Below are positions 27,363-36,302 of a DNA stretch of 64,000 bases, in pieces. The position numbers and the translations under genes were made by a program. A model generated the notes under the pieces. It was not told the origin of the DNA. It did no database searches and saw only the letters and a list, made by a program, of their open reading frames with translations. This DNA is from Cupriavidus necator N-1 (GTDB taxonomy: Bacteria; Pseudomonadota; Gammaproteobacteria; Burkholderiales; Burkholderiaceae), in contig NC_015723.1 of assembly GCF_000219215.1 (NCBI RefSeq), forward strand, positions 1,488,001-1,552,000. The letters are read 5' to 3'. Within the stretch, counting starts at the first letter, position 1, and each line of letters starts with the position of its first letter.

Positions 27363-27777
27363 TATGGGTGTATGCTAAGGGAATCCGCCATCACGAGTCG
27401 CGATAAAAGAGCCCGTTATCGTGCCCTGTCTTGGGCCCCGGCAACGCTGGTCTCACGCTCGTCCTGGTCTGACGTGCTGCCGGCATCCGTTGCTAGCCAA
27501 GCCTGGCCGAAGGGCAACGGCGGTTGCCGGCCATCAAGCGTCGTAGATCCGCGCGATCACTCGGTAGTTGAAACGTCGGCTCCAGGCAAGCTAACGGACT
27601 TTTGGCCAGCGATGCAAGTCGCTTCATCGGCCTTCCAAGACGTTCGCCGGTTGGTAGTTGGCTGGCAGCTTCGATGGGTGAAGCTGCCAGCCAACATATA
27701 CGAAGTGCTGTTCTCCCACAATGAGTGGCCCGATCAACGGACGCCGTCTGGTCTGTGTCGAAGCTCCTCTTCATGCT
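27363..27777. other. Intergenic region downstream of copy 3, with a strong palindrome and a shared 16-mer
   Basis: No gene is supported; the open frames on both strands lack start signals and look like fossils. It contains the 16-base string CGGCGGTTGCCGGCCA (27518-27533), which recurs at 40265-40280, and the 16-bp palindrome at 27657-27695. This suggests remnants of a dispersed element. Confidence 0.4.
27657..27695. repeat. Perfect 16-bp inverted repeat with 7-base loop
   Basis: Arms GTTGGCTGGCAGCTTC and its complement, loop GATGGGT. No T-run follows on either strand. It sits between two converging genes (copy 3 and the lactate permease) and could act as a bidirectional stop for transcription or be part of a dispersed repeat. 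Confidence 0.65.
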
Positions 27778-29592
27778 TCATTTTCCGACCGGTGGTATCG
27801 GAATAATCCCCGGGAAGACGTAAGCTTGCAGAAGCGCTATCAGGCCGATAACCGCGGCTCCGGCGATTGAGTGCCAGAAAATCGTGCGGAAGATCGGTCC
27901 CAGCGCATGCGATCTCTCCTCTGGCTCGTCATAGCATGCTGCGCAGGCCACCATGATGGACTGCGCGTCGATCATTTTTCCCATCACGCCACCGGTCGAG
28001 TTCGTGGCGACGATCAGGATCGGATTCAAATTGAGTTGTTCGGCAGTGATTCGCTGCAGGCTACCGAACAGGGCATTGGAGGCAGTGTCGGAGCCCGTCA
28101 GGAAGACGCCGAGCCAGCCCAGGTAGGCGGCAAAGAAGGGATACAGGAAGCCGGCCCCGGTGAACGCGAGGCCGAGCACCGCGTCAGTACCGGCGTACCG
28201 CGTCAGGAAGCCGAGTCCAAGGACTTGCGCAATCACCAGGACTGGAATCTCCATGCGCTGGAGGGTCTGGGCGAAAGCCGCCTTCCATTGCGCCGCGCTC
28301 AGCCTGAGAACCAGGCCGGACACGATCGCGGCCACGAATACGCCGGTCCCAGCGGCCGAGAGCCAGTTGATGGTGAACCTTGCCACCTCCGGCTTGGCAT
28401 TGGCTGGCACCACCGGGGGCATCCGTTGCACCAAGTTGTGCAGGGCGGGCATGTCCCAGACCGGCAGCGAGAGCGTCCCTGAGAATGGTGAGCCAAGCAG
28501 GGTAGTGGAAAACGTGATCGAGGAGAACAGGTTGTTCAAATACTTCTTAAACTCCGGTATGCCCCAGATGGCGCAGCAAAGGATCAGGATCACCCAGGGC
28601 AGCCATGCGTAGACTGTCTCCCGGGTCGTGTACGAGTACTTCCACTCGGTACTGTCGACCGTGGCTGTCGCGCTGGCCTTGCCGGCCGCAGCCAGCGCCT
28701 CGCGCTCGGCCCTGAGCAGGAAGCGTGTCTTCGGATGCCATGCAAAGCGAAGAAACAGCGCGGTGCAGATGACCGAGAACACGCCGGAGACCACATCCGT
28801 CATCAGGTGGAACTCGTTGGTCCCTGACGCGAACCACTGCATGACGGCGAACGATGCCCCCGCGCACAGCGCCGCCGGCCACACCTCGAATGCTTCCTTC
28901 CAGGTACCGCCTTCCATCTTCACGAACGTGGCAACAAGCCAGAACGGGACCAGGACCGAGACAAAGGGCAGTTGGCGGCCGGCCATTGCGGACAGTGTGA
29001 CCTGGTCCAGGCCGCTCACCGCTGCCAGCGTGACGATCGGCGTGCCAATCGCTCCCCATGCGACCGGCGCGGTATTGGCCAGAAGATTCAGGACAGCGGA
29101 CTGGAAGGGCTTGAATCCCAGGCCCACCATCACCGCACCCGCGATCGCCACCGGCGTCCCGAAGCCCGAAGTTCCCTCGATGATCGCCCCGAATGAAAAC
29201 GCGATCAGCACGCACTGCAGCCGCCGATCGAACGAGATATGGATGATGGACTCCTTCACAATCTCGAACTTGCCCGTCACCACGGTCATCGTGTACAGGA
29301 ACATCGCAGCCAGGACGATCCAGATGATGCCCAGGAAGCCGGACAGCGACCCGAGCGCAAAGGCTGACGCCGCCGAGGCAAGCGGCATCCTGAAGACGAT
29401 GCAGGAGACCAGGAAAGCCGCGATGACGCCATAGAGCGCCGCATAAGGCGCGGAAATGCCGAGGTGTACGTTGCCTTGCGAATCGCGGTGCCGATGCAGG
29501 GCTATGAAGTACAAGAGCACAAGGATCGGGATCGCTGCCACCACGGTGGAAAGAAACACGTTCCCGAGCGGATTGTATGTCTGCTGGTACAT
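27778..29592 (-). CDS. lctP: L-lactate permease (LctP/LldP family)
   Basis: 604 residues from the ATG at 29592, which has a GAGGG site; an in-frame ATG at 29604 is possible. A large inner-membrane carrier with about 13-14 helices that imports lactate (and often glycolate) with protons. Signatures: YNPLGNVFLSTVVAAIPI at the N-terminus, the FGAIIEGTSGFGTPVAIAG loop, the TAPVAWGAIGTPIVTLA segment, and LTGSDTASNALFGSLQ near the C-terminus. The adjacent lactate dehydrogenase genes often found with it are missing here. Confidence 0.95.
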   Translation of the reverse strand: MYQQTYNPLGNVFLSTVVAAIPILVLLYFIALHRHRDSQGNVHLGISAPYAALYGVIAAFLVSCIVFRMPLASAASAFALGSLSGFLGIIWIVLAAMFLYTMTVVTGKFEIVKESIIHISFDRRLQCVLIAFSFGAIIEGTSGFGTPVAIAGAVMVGLGFKPFQSAVLNLLANTAPVAWGAIGTPIVTLAAVSGLDQVTLSAMAGRQLPFVSVLVPFWLVATFVKMEGGTWKEAFEVWPAALCAGASFAVMQWFASGTNEFHLMTDVVSGVFSVICTALFLRFAWHPKTRFLLRAEREALAAAGKASATATVDSTEWKYSYTTRETVYAWLPWVILILCCAIWGIPEFKKYLNNLFSSITFSTTLLGSPFSGTLSLPVWDMPALHNLVQRMPPVVPANAKPEVARFTINWLSAAGTGVFVAAIVSGLVLRLSAAQWKAAFAQTLQRMEIPVLVIAQVLGLGFLTRYAGTDAVLGLAFTGAGFLYPFFAAYLGWLGVFLTGSDTASNALFGSLQRITAEQLNLNPILIVATNSTGGVMGKMIDAQSIMVACAACYDEPEERSHALGPIFRTIFWHSIAGAAVIGLIALLQAYVFPGIIPIPPVGK

Positions 29593-29961
29593 GGTTTCCC
29601 TCATCGGTTACCCCGTTCAAATGAATCGGATGCTGCACATTCAGTGGGCGGATTAGTATCCGGCACGCGAGTTGTTCTTAGGCCGGCGAAGAGCAGCGGG
29701 GTCCGCAAAAATTCTACCGCCGCGTGCACCAGCCAGCAAACCTGAAGGTGTTCCTGGATCGTGGCCCGATGTCACGACCGCGCGGCAACAGCGTAATGGA
29801 CTGCGAGTCATGCAGCGACCGGCGCTGTCAGTTGACGTGCTGGGCTAGCCACCTAAACTTGAATTGATCAGGAGCATTTCTCAGTAATCGGTGGCTGGCC
29901 GGAGTCTGTAGAACTGGCAGCTTCCATGCCAACACCACTTCACTTGGGCTGGAGCGATGAA
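29593..29961. other. Divergent intergenic region between lctP and the cupin gene
   Basis: About 370 bases between outward-facing genes; it should contain both promoters. No gene, repeat or terminator is evident. Confidence 0.35.
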
Positions 29962-30432
29962 ATGGGTTCTGAGTCAAAGCCAAATTGGCGCGATCACGGA
30001 GTCAAGATCATTCCTGGCTCCCAACTCGATCTCAATACACCTCAAACGCCTGGCATGACGAGAGCGGCCGCAATCACACATGCGCGGGCGGGGGCTAGCA
30101 AACTTTGGGCAGGCACGGTCACCATTGATGCCAATGCCAAAACGGGAGCTCACCATCATGGCGAATTGGAAAGCGTCATATACGTTGTGAGCGGCCGGGC
30201 ACGTATGCGATGGGGTGTAAATCTGGAGTTTGTCGCAGAGGCAGGGCCTGGCGATTTCATCTACGTGCCGCCATTCGTACCTCATCAAGAGATCAATGCA
30301 AGCAAAACTGAGGTTCTCAGTTGTGTGGTGGTCCGCAGCGGTCAAGATCCAATTGTCATTAACCTGGATATCAAACCCGCCGAGCCACCGGAAGAAGTCT
30401 ATTGGGTCGATCCCATTCATCCGCATCCGTGA
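29962..30432 (+). CDS. Cupin-domain protein
   Basis: 156 residues from the ATG at 29962, preceded by GGAG at 7 bases; the open frame begins 36 bases earlier without such a site. One cupin barrel: AHHHGELESVIYVVSGRARMRWG carries the first metal-binding motif (three His, one Glu) and GDFIYVPPFVPHQEIN carries the second His. Small single-domain cupins of this kind are metal-dependent isomerases, dioxygenases or sugar-binding proteins. No substrate is deducible and it has no operon partner. Confidence 0.85.
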   Translation: MGSESKPNWRDHGVKIIPGSQLDLNTPQTPGMTRAAAITHARAGASKLWAGTVTIDANAKTGAHHHGELESVIYVVSGRARMRWGVNLEFVAEAGPGDFIYVPPFVPHQEINASKTEVLSCVVVRSGQDPIVINLDIKPAEPPEEVYWVDPIHPHP

Positions 30433-30863
30433 GTCCGACATGGGTATGAGCGGTTGGGGGGCGGATGAACGGCGGTTCAGGAACGTTCGGCGGGAAGAGC
30501 CCGCCGAAGACCGAATGCGACAAGATCAAGCCCCGGCCAAGGCGCCGGGCACAAACGGCGGCGGCCCTTAACCGGCTGGACCTGGAGCGGGCCATCGCGG
30601 CTTCAACCGCCCCCTGAGCAGGACTCTGCCGCTTCCGGCCAGCGCCACCGCCCGATGGGGCCACCCATCAAGAAGTTAACTACCACGCACAAAACGCACG
30701 GCCGTGCCGGGCTGGCGCTGCGACTCTTCAAAAAGGCTGGACAGTTGGTGTTCGCGCACTCCTGATATATTACATATCTGGTGGGATTGCCGTGACGATC
30801 GACGTAGGCCACCGGTGTGCGATTCAGGGAATCGTCGCCGGTTGAAACCGAGTACAGCCGAAC
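30433..30863. other. Intergenic region upstream of the deacetylase-like gene
   Basis: About 430 bases between two plus-strand genes. I see no supported gene, hairpin or repeat; the frames that cross it lack ribosome sites. Confidence 0.35.
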
Positions 30864-31808
30864 ATGACAACTACGATTATTTATACCCATACCGCGTGTC
30901 TCGAACACCGCCCCGGGCCGCACCATCCGGAGTCGCCCGAACGCCTTAGAGCCGTCGTGCAGGCGTTGCGAACGCCGGAGTTCGCTTCGCTGGAATGGCG
31001 CGATGCGCCAATGGGCACCGTCGAGCAGTTGCAATTGATCCACGATTTGCACTACATCGACGAGATCGCGCAAAGCGCCCCCACCCAGGGATACGTGCCG
31101 CTGGACGCGGGCGATACGATCATGTCTCCGGGCTCGTGGGAAGCCGTCATGCGCTGCGTCGGCGCTGCTTGCGCGGGTGTCGATGCGGTGATGGACGGCC
31201 AGGCGCGTAACGTGTTCTGTGCGACGCGGCCGTGCGGCCATCACGCTGAACCGGCGAAGGCGATGGGCTTTTGCATTTTCAACCAGGCGGCGATCGCGGC
31301 AGCCTACGCCTATGAGGTCCACAAACTCGAGCGCGTCGCTGTGGTCGATTTCGATGTGCATCACGGCAATGGAACGCAGGCAGCATTCTTCGACCGCCCG
31401 GAGCTGTTCTATGCATCCAGCCACCAGTCGCCTTTCTATCCCGGTACTGGAGCCCGGTCCGAGACAGGGGTGAACCACAATATTGTCAACGTTCCGTTGC
31501 CTCGCGGCTGTGAGCCGGCGCAGTTCCGTGCCGCGATTTCCGCCCTTGTGCTTCCCTCGCTAAGGGCATTCGCCCCCGAGATCCTCATTGTCTCCGCGGG
31601 ATTCGACGCGCACCGCCTGGATCCCCTCGCTGGCATGAACCTGGAAGACAGCGACTTCCATTGGATCACCAAGGAACTGATGCAGATTGCCGACGAGACG
31701 TGCGACGGCCGCATCGTATCGATCCTGGAAGGAGGCTATAGTCTTGACGCATTGGCTACGAGTGCAATGGCTCATGTCAGCGCTCTGATGCAGCTCGATG
31801 CCGGGTGA
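30864..31808 (+). CDS. Histone-deacetylase-family hydrolase (AcuC/HDAC-like)
   Basis: 314 residues. A zinc amidohydrolase of the arginase/deacetylase fold; bacterial members remove acetyl groups from polyamines, proteins or small amides. Complete active site: RPCGHHAEPAKAMGFC with the His-His pair, VVDFDVHHGNGTQ with the Asp and His zinc ligands, SAGFDAHRLDPLAG with the second Asp, and the GGYS segment with the transition-state Tyr. The closest group is the class II-like bacterial deacetylases. It stands alone with no acetoin genes around it. Confidence 0.94.
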   Translation: MTTTIIYTHTACLEHRPGPHHPESPERLRAVVQALRTPEFASLEWRDAPMGTVEQLQLIHDLHYIDEIAQSAPTQGYVPLDAGDTIMSPGSWEAVMRCVGAACAGVDAVMDGQARNVFCATRPCGHHAEPAKAMGFCIFNQAAIAAAYAYEVHKLERVAVVDFDVHHGNGTQAAFFDRPELFYASSHQSPFYPGTGARSETGVNHNIVNVPLPRGCEPAQFRAAISALVLPSLRAFAPEILIVSAGFDAHRLDPLAGMNLEDSDFHWITKELMQIADETCDGRIVSILEGGYSLDALATSAMAHVSALMQLDAG

Positions 31809-32374
31809 AGAGACAGCGGTGCGACCGCGTTCAGCGCCGATAATACGTCGTCGCGCATGATGGTTGCCCCGGAACTCTTCATGACACTGTCCAGCGTTGC
31901 ACGCACGCTCGCAGGCGCCCTCGCGGCTCCGACGATCCAGGCGGTCGCGCTACGTGAACTCAACAAGAATCCATCCTAGGAGACCTTTGGGGTACCTCCA
32001 GCGCTGCATCAGGAACTGAAGATTTCCAGGTGCCCTTCTCCCATCGGCCGTTTCTTGCCGGCCATCAAGCGACATCCCCGCAGAAGACCGCGCGGACGCT
32101 CAAACGTCAGGTATGGCCAAACAGCGGACGCTTGACGCGCGCCGCAACTGACGTGGGATCGTCGGCCACTCACGAACCATTGCCACCCTTTGAGGAACGG
32201 CTTGCGCATGGGAATTTGTTCTCGGCGACACTCATTCGTGCCATCATCGGCTGCGGGCAAGGGATGCTTTCTTTTGTCGGAGGAGGCTTCTTCAGCCTGG
32301 CTCTCTACGAGCATGCGAAGGCGGCGTTGTGCGACAACTGACCGCCGTTTCTACCCAGCACGGAGGAGGTGAAA
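31809..32374. other. Intergenic stretch with only weak open frames
   Basis: About 570 bases. A 40-codon frame (31857-31979, starting MMVAPELFM) and a 103-codon frame (32030-32341) exist on the plus strand, but neither has a convincing ribosome site or recognisable content. The minus-strand frame over 32009-32314 is no better supported. The region ends with the strong GGAGGAGGT site of the next gene. Confidence 0.35.
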
Positions 32375-32644
32375 ATGGTCGAATCAAGAAATGGACTTTG
32401 GAGGCGGACGGGCGCAATGCTGGCCGCAGCCGGACTCCTGGCGCTATCGGGGGCTGCCCTGGCCACCAACCAGTCGCAACAGCGCCAACAAGGCAGGGAC
32501 GCAAACCAGGCTGCCAAACAGGAAGCGCGCGCGGGCAAGGTCGACTGCCGGGCTGCAAACCAGAAGAGCAACTCCCAGTGCCGGCAAGACAAGCGCGACA
32601 CGAAGCAGGAGGGCCGCCAGGAAAAACGGGACATCAAGTACTAG
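32375..32644 (+). CDS. Small exported basic, Gln-rich protein
   Basis: 89 residues from the ATG at 32375, four bases after GGAGGAGGT. The N-terminus is a typical Sec signal (basic start RNGLWRR, then AMLAAAGLLALSGAALA), with cleavage probably after ALA. The mature part is about 60 residues, rich in Gln, Arg, Lys and Asp, and lacks hydrophobic runs. It has two Cys (VDCRAAN and SQCRQD). It looks intrinsically disordered. Similar small periplasmic proteins occur in Burkholderiaceae but I know no function. Confidence 0.75.
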   Translation: MVESRNGLWRRTGAMLAAAGLLALSGAALATNQSQQRQQGRDANQAAKQEARAGKVDCRAANQKSNSQCRQDKRDTKQEGRQEKRDIKY

Positions 32645-32878
32645 CGCGGCCGATGCTGGCCGACGAAACGATGCTACGTATTCGTGCGGCCGCTTTCTGG
32701 CGCGGCCCTGTTCATGCGCAACCGGCCAACTACGGCCACTCGACTGCGCTCTCAGGCCGACATTCGAATGTCGGCTTCTTTCTGAAAGTGCTGCTTGAAG
32801 GCGCCATTGCGACTGCCCCGGTCTGAACGGCAGCAGTGGGTCAGGGACGATCGCAGGTTCCCAGCGTGCATCCGACGG

Positions 32879-32927
32879 GACGACCGGCCAGGACCGGTCG
32901 GTCGTCGAGCCCGTCAATTTTGGGCTC
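32879..32927. repeat. Two adjacent hairpins in an intergenic region
   Basis: The first has 11-bp arms (GACGACCGGCC at 32879-32889 with 32896-32906, one G-T pair) and a 6-base loop. The second has 6-bp arms GAGCCC/GGGCTC (32907-32912 and 32922-32927). They lie just beyond the stop of the minus-strand gene at 32947. With no T-run they are not textbook terminators, but they may end converging transcripts. Confidence 0.5.
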
Positions 32928-32946
32928 TGGACCTCGCACCATTATT

Positions 32947-33168
32947 TCACTTCTCGTCGGGGCTCTTGTATGGCTGAAGTTTCCCAAGCACTTGCGCAAC
33001 CAACGGCACTGTGGTGATGACCCCTACAGCGAGCAGCGTCCAGCCGACGGCGCGGCGTTGTTCCGGATTCATTCGGTCGCTGAGCAACAGTGCGAGGCCC
33101 GCAGCGCCTGCCGCCCGTGTTCCGGCAATCAATCCAATTTCTGGAATGGTCAGTGATACCTGTTTCAT
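32947..33168 (-). CDS. Small membrane protein with two helices
   Basis: 73 residues from the ATG at 33168, preceded by AGGAGG at ideal spacing. It starts MKQVSLTIPEIGLIAGTR. Helix 1 is roughly residues 9-30 (GAAGLALLLS) and helix 2 is 41-60 (VGWTLLAVGVITTVPLVAQV). The short loop SDRMNPEQRRA between them is probably cytoplasmic. The C-terminus is charged. No family function known to me. It stands 247 bases from the upstream exported protein gene on the same strand. Confidence 0.8.
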   Translation of the reverse strand: MKQVSLTIPEIGLIAGTRAAGAAGLALLLSDRMNPEQRRAVGWTLLAVGVITTVPLVAQVLGKLQPYKSPDEK

Positions 33169-33415
33169 CTGTGCCTCCTGGCGGGTTGGACAGATTCGAA
33201 GTAGTTTGCGGCGCGTGCGGCACGCGGTCTGTGCGCAAGCCGACACTGCTGACGGTTAAAAGTCAACGAGACATGCTGACGGGACACGGCGAGTCAAGGA
33301 CGCGGGGGGCGGTTCACCATGGCGACACGGCATTGTCCGCGCGCCGACCGCGGACACTAGGAAAGGGGCCCGCATGGTCGGCGGGCTTGGCCTGTCCTGT
33401 GATGATCCTGTGCCG

Positions 33416-34003
33416 CTACTTGCCTGCGCCCGGCTGCACGGATACAGCAACGGCCTCGGTATAGACTGCTTCGACCCGGTCGCCCTTCTTAATGCCCTTG
33501 ATACGTTCCGGATCCTCGACCAGGAGGTCCACGGTGCGTCCTTTCGGCCCCTTCAGGGTGACGGTCTTGGTGCTGGTGTTGACCGCGACGACGTCCGCCG
33601 TGACGGTCACTTCCCGGCCAATTGTGCCGCCCGGCTTCGCTCCCGGCGCTGCACGATCTGAGATTTCGCGCTCACGCATTGCAAGCGGCCCGCTACCCTT
33701 CTTGAGGCTCATGGTCAGAGCTTCTTTGTACTCGATCGTGACGGTATCGCCGACTTTAAGTTGCTCGAAGTTCCTCGCCTCCGGTCCCACGACGAGATCC
33801 GTGGTCCTGCCGTCGGCGGATTTCAGCGAGACCGTTCGCGTCGGCACATCGATCTTGACGATCTTGGCGGTGAGCTTTGCCGTACCGGTCGCGGTCGCCT
33901 GTCCGGCTGACTGCGTGACATCCACGCGGGTTTCGGGTTGCGCCCACGCAGAAGCGGTAGCCGCCACCATCACCGCCGCAGCCAGAAGTGTCGTTCGTTT
34001 CAT
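33416..34003 (-). CDS. Exported protein with two tandem homologous domains
   Basis: 195 residues from the ATG at 34003; the open frame extends upstream but a signal peptide (MKRTTLLAAAVMVAATASAWAQ region) begins here. The mature protein contains two copies of one beta-rich unit. The first runs about 40-100 (KIVKIDVPTRTVSLKSADG ... VGDTVTIEYKEAL). The second runs about 135-190 (VVAVNTSTKTVTLKGPKG ... KKGDRVEAVYTEAV). Each has the same T-V-(S/T)-L-K, (L/V)-V-(G/E), then K-(V/K)-GD pattern, so an internal duplication is clear. It is periplasmic, probably a beta-barrel of OB or SH3 type. Function unknown. Confidence 0.82.
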   Translation of the reverse strand: MKRTTLLAAAVMVAATASAWAQPETRVDVTQSAGQATATGTAKLTAKIVKIDVPTRTVSLKSADGRTTDLVVGPEARNFEQLKVGDTVTIEYKEALTMSLKKGSGPLAMREREISDRAAPGAKPGGTIGREVTVTADVVAVNTSTKTVTLKGPKGRTVDLLVEDPERIKGIKKGDRVEAVYTEAVAVSVQPGAGK

Positions 34004-34067
34004 GCTGTATCCCCTCTGATCAGACTTGCATTGCGCCCATTCGCGATGTCCCATGCCGCCCCTCGCT

Positions 34068-34322
34068 TCAGTTGAAGCGCTCTCTCATCACGAGGGCGGA
34101 GATCTTGTGACCTTTCCAGAACATGTCGTGGATACGCCCCCGCAGCTTGTCCAGCGTGTCATCGTCGAGCGTATCGAAGGTCAGCCGCACGGCAGGCCTG
34201 GTACCGTCGCCTTCCATGTATTCGATGCTGGTATATTCCGGGAATCCGTACTTCAGCAGGAAGGCGCCGATTTCCTCATCGGTGGTTTTGGCGTCGAGGT
34301 TTCCAAGCAAGAGAATAGACAT
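34068..34322 (-). CDS. RRM-like RNA-binding protein, 84 residues
   Basis: MSILLLGNLDAKTTDEEIG is a good match to the first strand (RNP2-like, ILLLGNL) and helix of an RRM domain. The middle strand PAVRLTFDTLDDDTLDKL resembles the RNP1 strand followed by helix 2, although the usual aromatic residues are reduced (one Phe in LTF). The length equals a single RRM. Bacterial single-RRM proteins bind RNA, but a purely structural beta-alpha-beta protein cannot be excluded. It lies 65 bases upstream of the duplicated-domain exported gene on the same strand, perhaps in one operon. Confidence 0.7.
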   Translation of the reverse strand: MSILLLGNLDAKTTDEEIGAFLLKYGFPEYTSIEYMEGDGTRPAVRLTFDTLDDDTLDKLRGRIHDMFWKGHKISALVMRERFN

Positions 34323-34508
34323 GACTCACCTCCCCAAAACGGTGCCGGCAGTCGCATTCTGCGCATGGGGACTGAGCGCGGCAGCCAGGCCCCCGACTTG
34401 CGTCTTGTTCCGAACTGTAGCGTCAGCCATGGTCGCAACAGAACTGAATCTTTTCGGACGATGAGATAAGAAAAATTTCTTCTACGTATGGCTGGAAGAA
34501 TGACCATC

Positions 34509-34802
34509 CTATTGGACTCTGCGCCTTGTCAGCTTGCTGTTCACGTCGAAGTCTGCCGCGCAGACCTCGAAGCCGAGCGGTTGCCGATAGGTGGGGACCG
34601 CTAAGCGTCGAACTAGGACAGGGGCCCAGTTGCTTTGATGCCGGTTTGGAGGGTGGGCAGGATCCAGCCCGCGCGCAGCCGCCTCGGCGCGCATCTTCGC
34701 AATGTTGGAAAGGCCCGCGTTGTAACTGGCGAAGGCGAACAACGCGCGGTGCTCATCCGAGAAATGCGCATCGGGAAAGTACCTGGTCATCAGCAGATCC
34801 AC
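34509..34802 (-). pseudogene. C-terminal remnant of a lytic transglycosylase (SLT/MltF-like)
   Basis: About 50 residues match the end of a soluble lytic transglycosylase catalytic domain: LLMTRYFPDAHFSDEHR then ALFAFASYNAGLSNIAKMR and AEAAARGLDP. The first two-thirds of the enzyme, including the catalytic Glu, is missing. After residue 55 the frame (NRHQSNWAPVLVRR onward) has no likeness to the family. The upstream end abuts the stop of the gene at 34819. It is best read as a gene fragment left by deletion. Confidence 0.7.
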
Positions 34803-34818
34803 ATGCGGCTTCAGTTCC

Positions 34819-35982
34819 TCAATCCTTGTTGGGCTGAATCTTCATGGCGCTGTCGTCAGTGAAATTGTAGAGGTGCGTGTTGTCCGGCGTTTCCCCGATC
34901 CGTGTACCGCGCGGGCGAAACTCAAGGTGGCGGCGGAAATTCTCGCTGTCTGACCTGGCGCTCCGGTTAGCAAGTCTGGCCGCCTCCTGGTAGGTCATCG
35001 GGTCCTTTTCCTTCTCGATCTCCAGCAGCAACGTACGTTCGTTAACACGCACGCTGTACTTGCCCAGGTTATAGAGGAGGTACATCGCGAACAGGTTGTC
35101 GAAGTCCTGATACGCCCCCTCTTCCCTGCGGAAGTCCAGGGACAAGACCGATGGGAAACGATTGGGCAAGTCCTTGAACGCCACCTTTTCGTCCTCGTGA
35201 GGATCGACATAGGACGAGCCACCATATTTCTTGTACAGCACCACATCCATGCCATACCCGCGCTTGCCCCACTCCTCGATGAGCTTCATCGCCATTTCGG
35301 TGGGAACGTTGGCCGTGGCGGCCGCCACCACGCGGCGCCCGGAGAGAACCCTGGCACTGGTGACATCGAGGTCCCTGTAGTTGGCACCAAACTTGAATGC
35401 GGCCCCGATGGTCTTGGCGCAGTTGAGGCGCAAGTAATCGTACTTGATCTCGCCCCTGTGATACTCGGTGTTCCTGGCCCGTCGGTGATAGTCGTAATTG
35501 ATGCGTTTGAAGTACGCCGCAAGGGCCGCCTTGTCGCTCGCCGGTACGCCGTAGACGCGCACGCCGATGATCGAGCGCTTGTAGATCTCGCCAAAGTCGA
35601 GGCCAAACGAAGCAGTCTGCGCGACAGAAGAGACCGTCTTGTACAGGTACTCCTTCTTCGGAATGGCCACCATCAGATCATTCGTGTAGAAACCTGTTGC
35701 GTGCCTGCGTGCGCGGTCGGCATAGAAATTGGCTGAGTAGACCAGATCGTCACCAGGTACTTCGTCTCGAATCGCAAGGGCGATATGGCCGGCCGATCCG
35801 CCCTTGGAAGTGCCGAAGCTGATCAGCAACTCCAGATCGTAGGGATCCTCGCGAAGAAGGTCGGTAATATGGTCGATGTTCGCGGGATCGGGCCCGCCCT
35901 TGCTGCCGAAGCTGGCGGCGACTACCGCCCCGGACCACAAAACGGCCACGACTACAAGCCAGATTGCCAGCCGCATCCCCAT
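34819..35982 (-). CDS. Exported protein with permuted-papain (NlpC/P60-like, DUF4105-type) features
   Basis: 387 residues from the ATG at 35982, which has an AGGAGG site; the frame begins 36 bases earlier. A signal peptide or anchor is seen (RLAIWLVVVAVLWSGAVVA). A His in SAGHIALAI precedes a Cys in YDYLRLNCAKTIGAAFKFG by about 140 residues. This His-then-Cys order with NC(A/T) is that of permuted papain-fold proteins such as DUF4105/Lnb and YiiX. It may be a periplasmic cysteine peptidase, amidase or acyltransferase. The exact reaction is unknown and this domain call is inference from two motifs. Confidence 0.6.
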   Translation of the reverse strand: MGMRLAIWLVVVAVLWSGAVVAASFGSKGGPDPANIDHITDLLREDPYDLELLISFGTSKGGSAGHIALAIRDEVPGDDLVYSANFYADRARRHATGFYTNDLMVAIPKKEYLYKTVSSVAQTASFGLDFGEIYKRSIIGVRVYGVPASDKAALAAYFKRINYDYHRRARNTEYHRGEIKYDYLRLNCAKTIGAAFKFGANYRDLDVTSARVLSGRRVVAAATANVPTEMAMKLIEEWGKRGYGMDVVLYKKYGGSSYVDPHEDEKVAFKDLPNRFPSVLSLDFRREEGAYQDFDNLFAMYLLYNLGKYSVRVNERTLLLEIEKEKDPMTYQEAARLANRSARSDSENFRRHLEFRPRGTRIGETPDNTHLYNFTDDSAMKIQPNKD

Positions 35983-36161
35983 CGTACCTCCTACGCCATC
36001 GGCTACCACGTTACCCATACAGTGGTTCCTTGGTAATTATTACCGGTGTTAGCGGCATTTGTGTGCATGATGGCCGCACGAGACGCCCGAGAAGCGGGGC
36101 TGTCAGAGACGGCCGCAGCTTCGCGGTGGGCGTCCGACAGACGCCGGCCAGAAGCGGTCAA
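35983..36161. other. Intergenic segment
   Basis: About 180 bases between the exported protein gene and the integrase stub. No gene seen. Confidence 0.3.
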
Positions 36162-36302
36162 TCACATAGCCGCCTCGCGCCCCGATAGCAGTCGGTCCAG
36201 CGGGCTGCACACCGCCAAGCCGCCCATCCGCATCACGTGAGTGTAGATCGTCGTCGTGTCCACGTCTGCATGGCCCAGCAGCTCCTGCACCGTGCGGAGA
36301 TC
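36162..36302 (-). pseudogene. C-terminal stub of an integron-type tyrosine recombinase (IntI)
   Basis: Reading the minus strand, 47 codons end in a TGA at 36162-36164. The translation contains [16 protein letters not shown] then [12 protein letters not shown] and [14 protein letters not shown]. The LLGH and IYTHV blocks hold the conserved His and the catalytic Tyr of tyrosine recombinases, and the ending fits integron integrases. A stop codon occurs just upstream, and the rest of the enzyme is absent. The stub sits between a plus-strand cassette-like gene and the preceding region. Confidence 0.8.

Noticed and set aside
27372..27806. A 144-codon plus-strand frame after copy 3
   Set aside because: It overlaps the 3' end of lctP and has no recognisable content; the region carries repeats instead.
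31857..31979. A 40-codon frame after the deacetylase-like gene
   Set aside because: No good ribosome site or terminator, so it is reported only as part of the intergenic entry.
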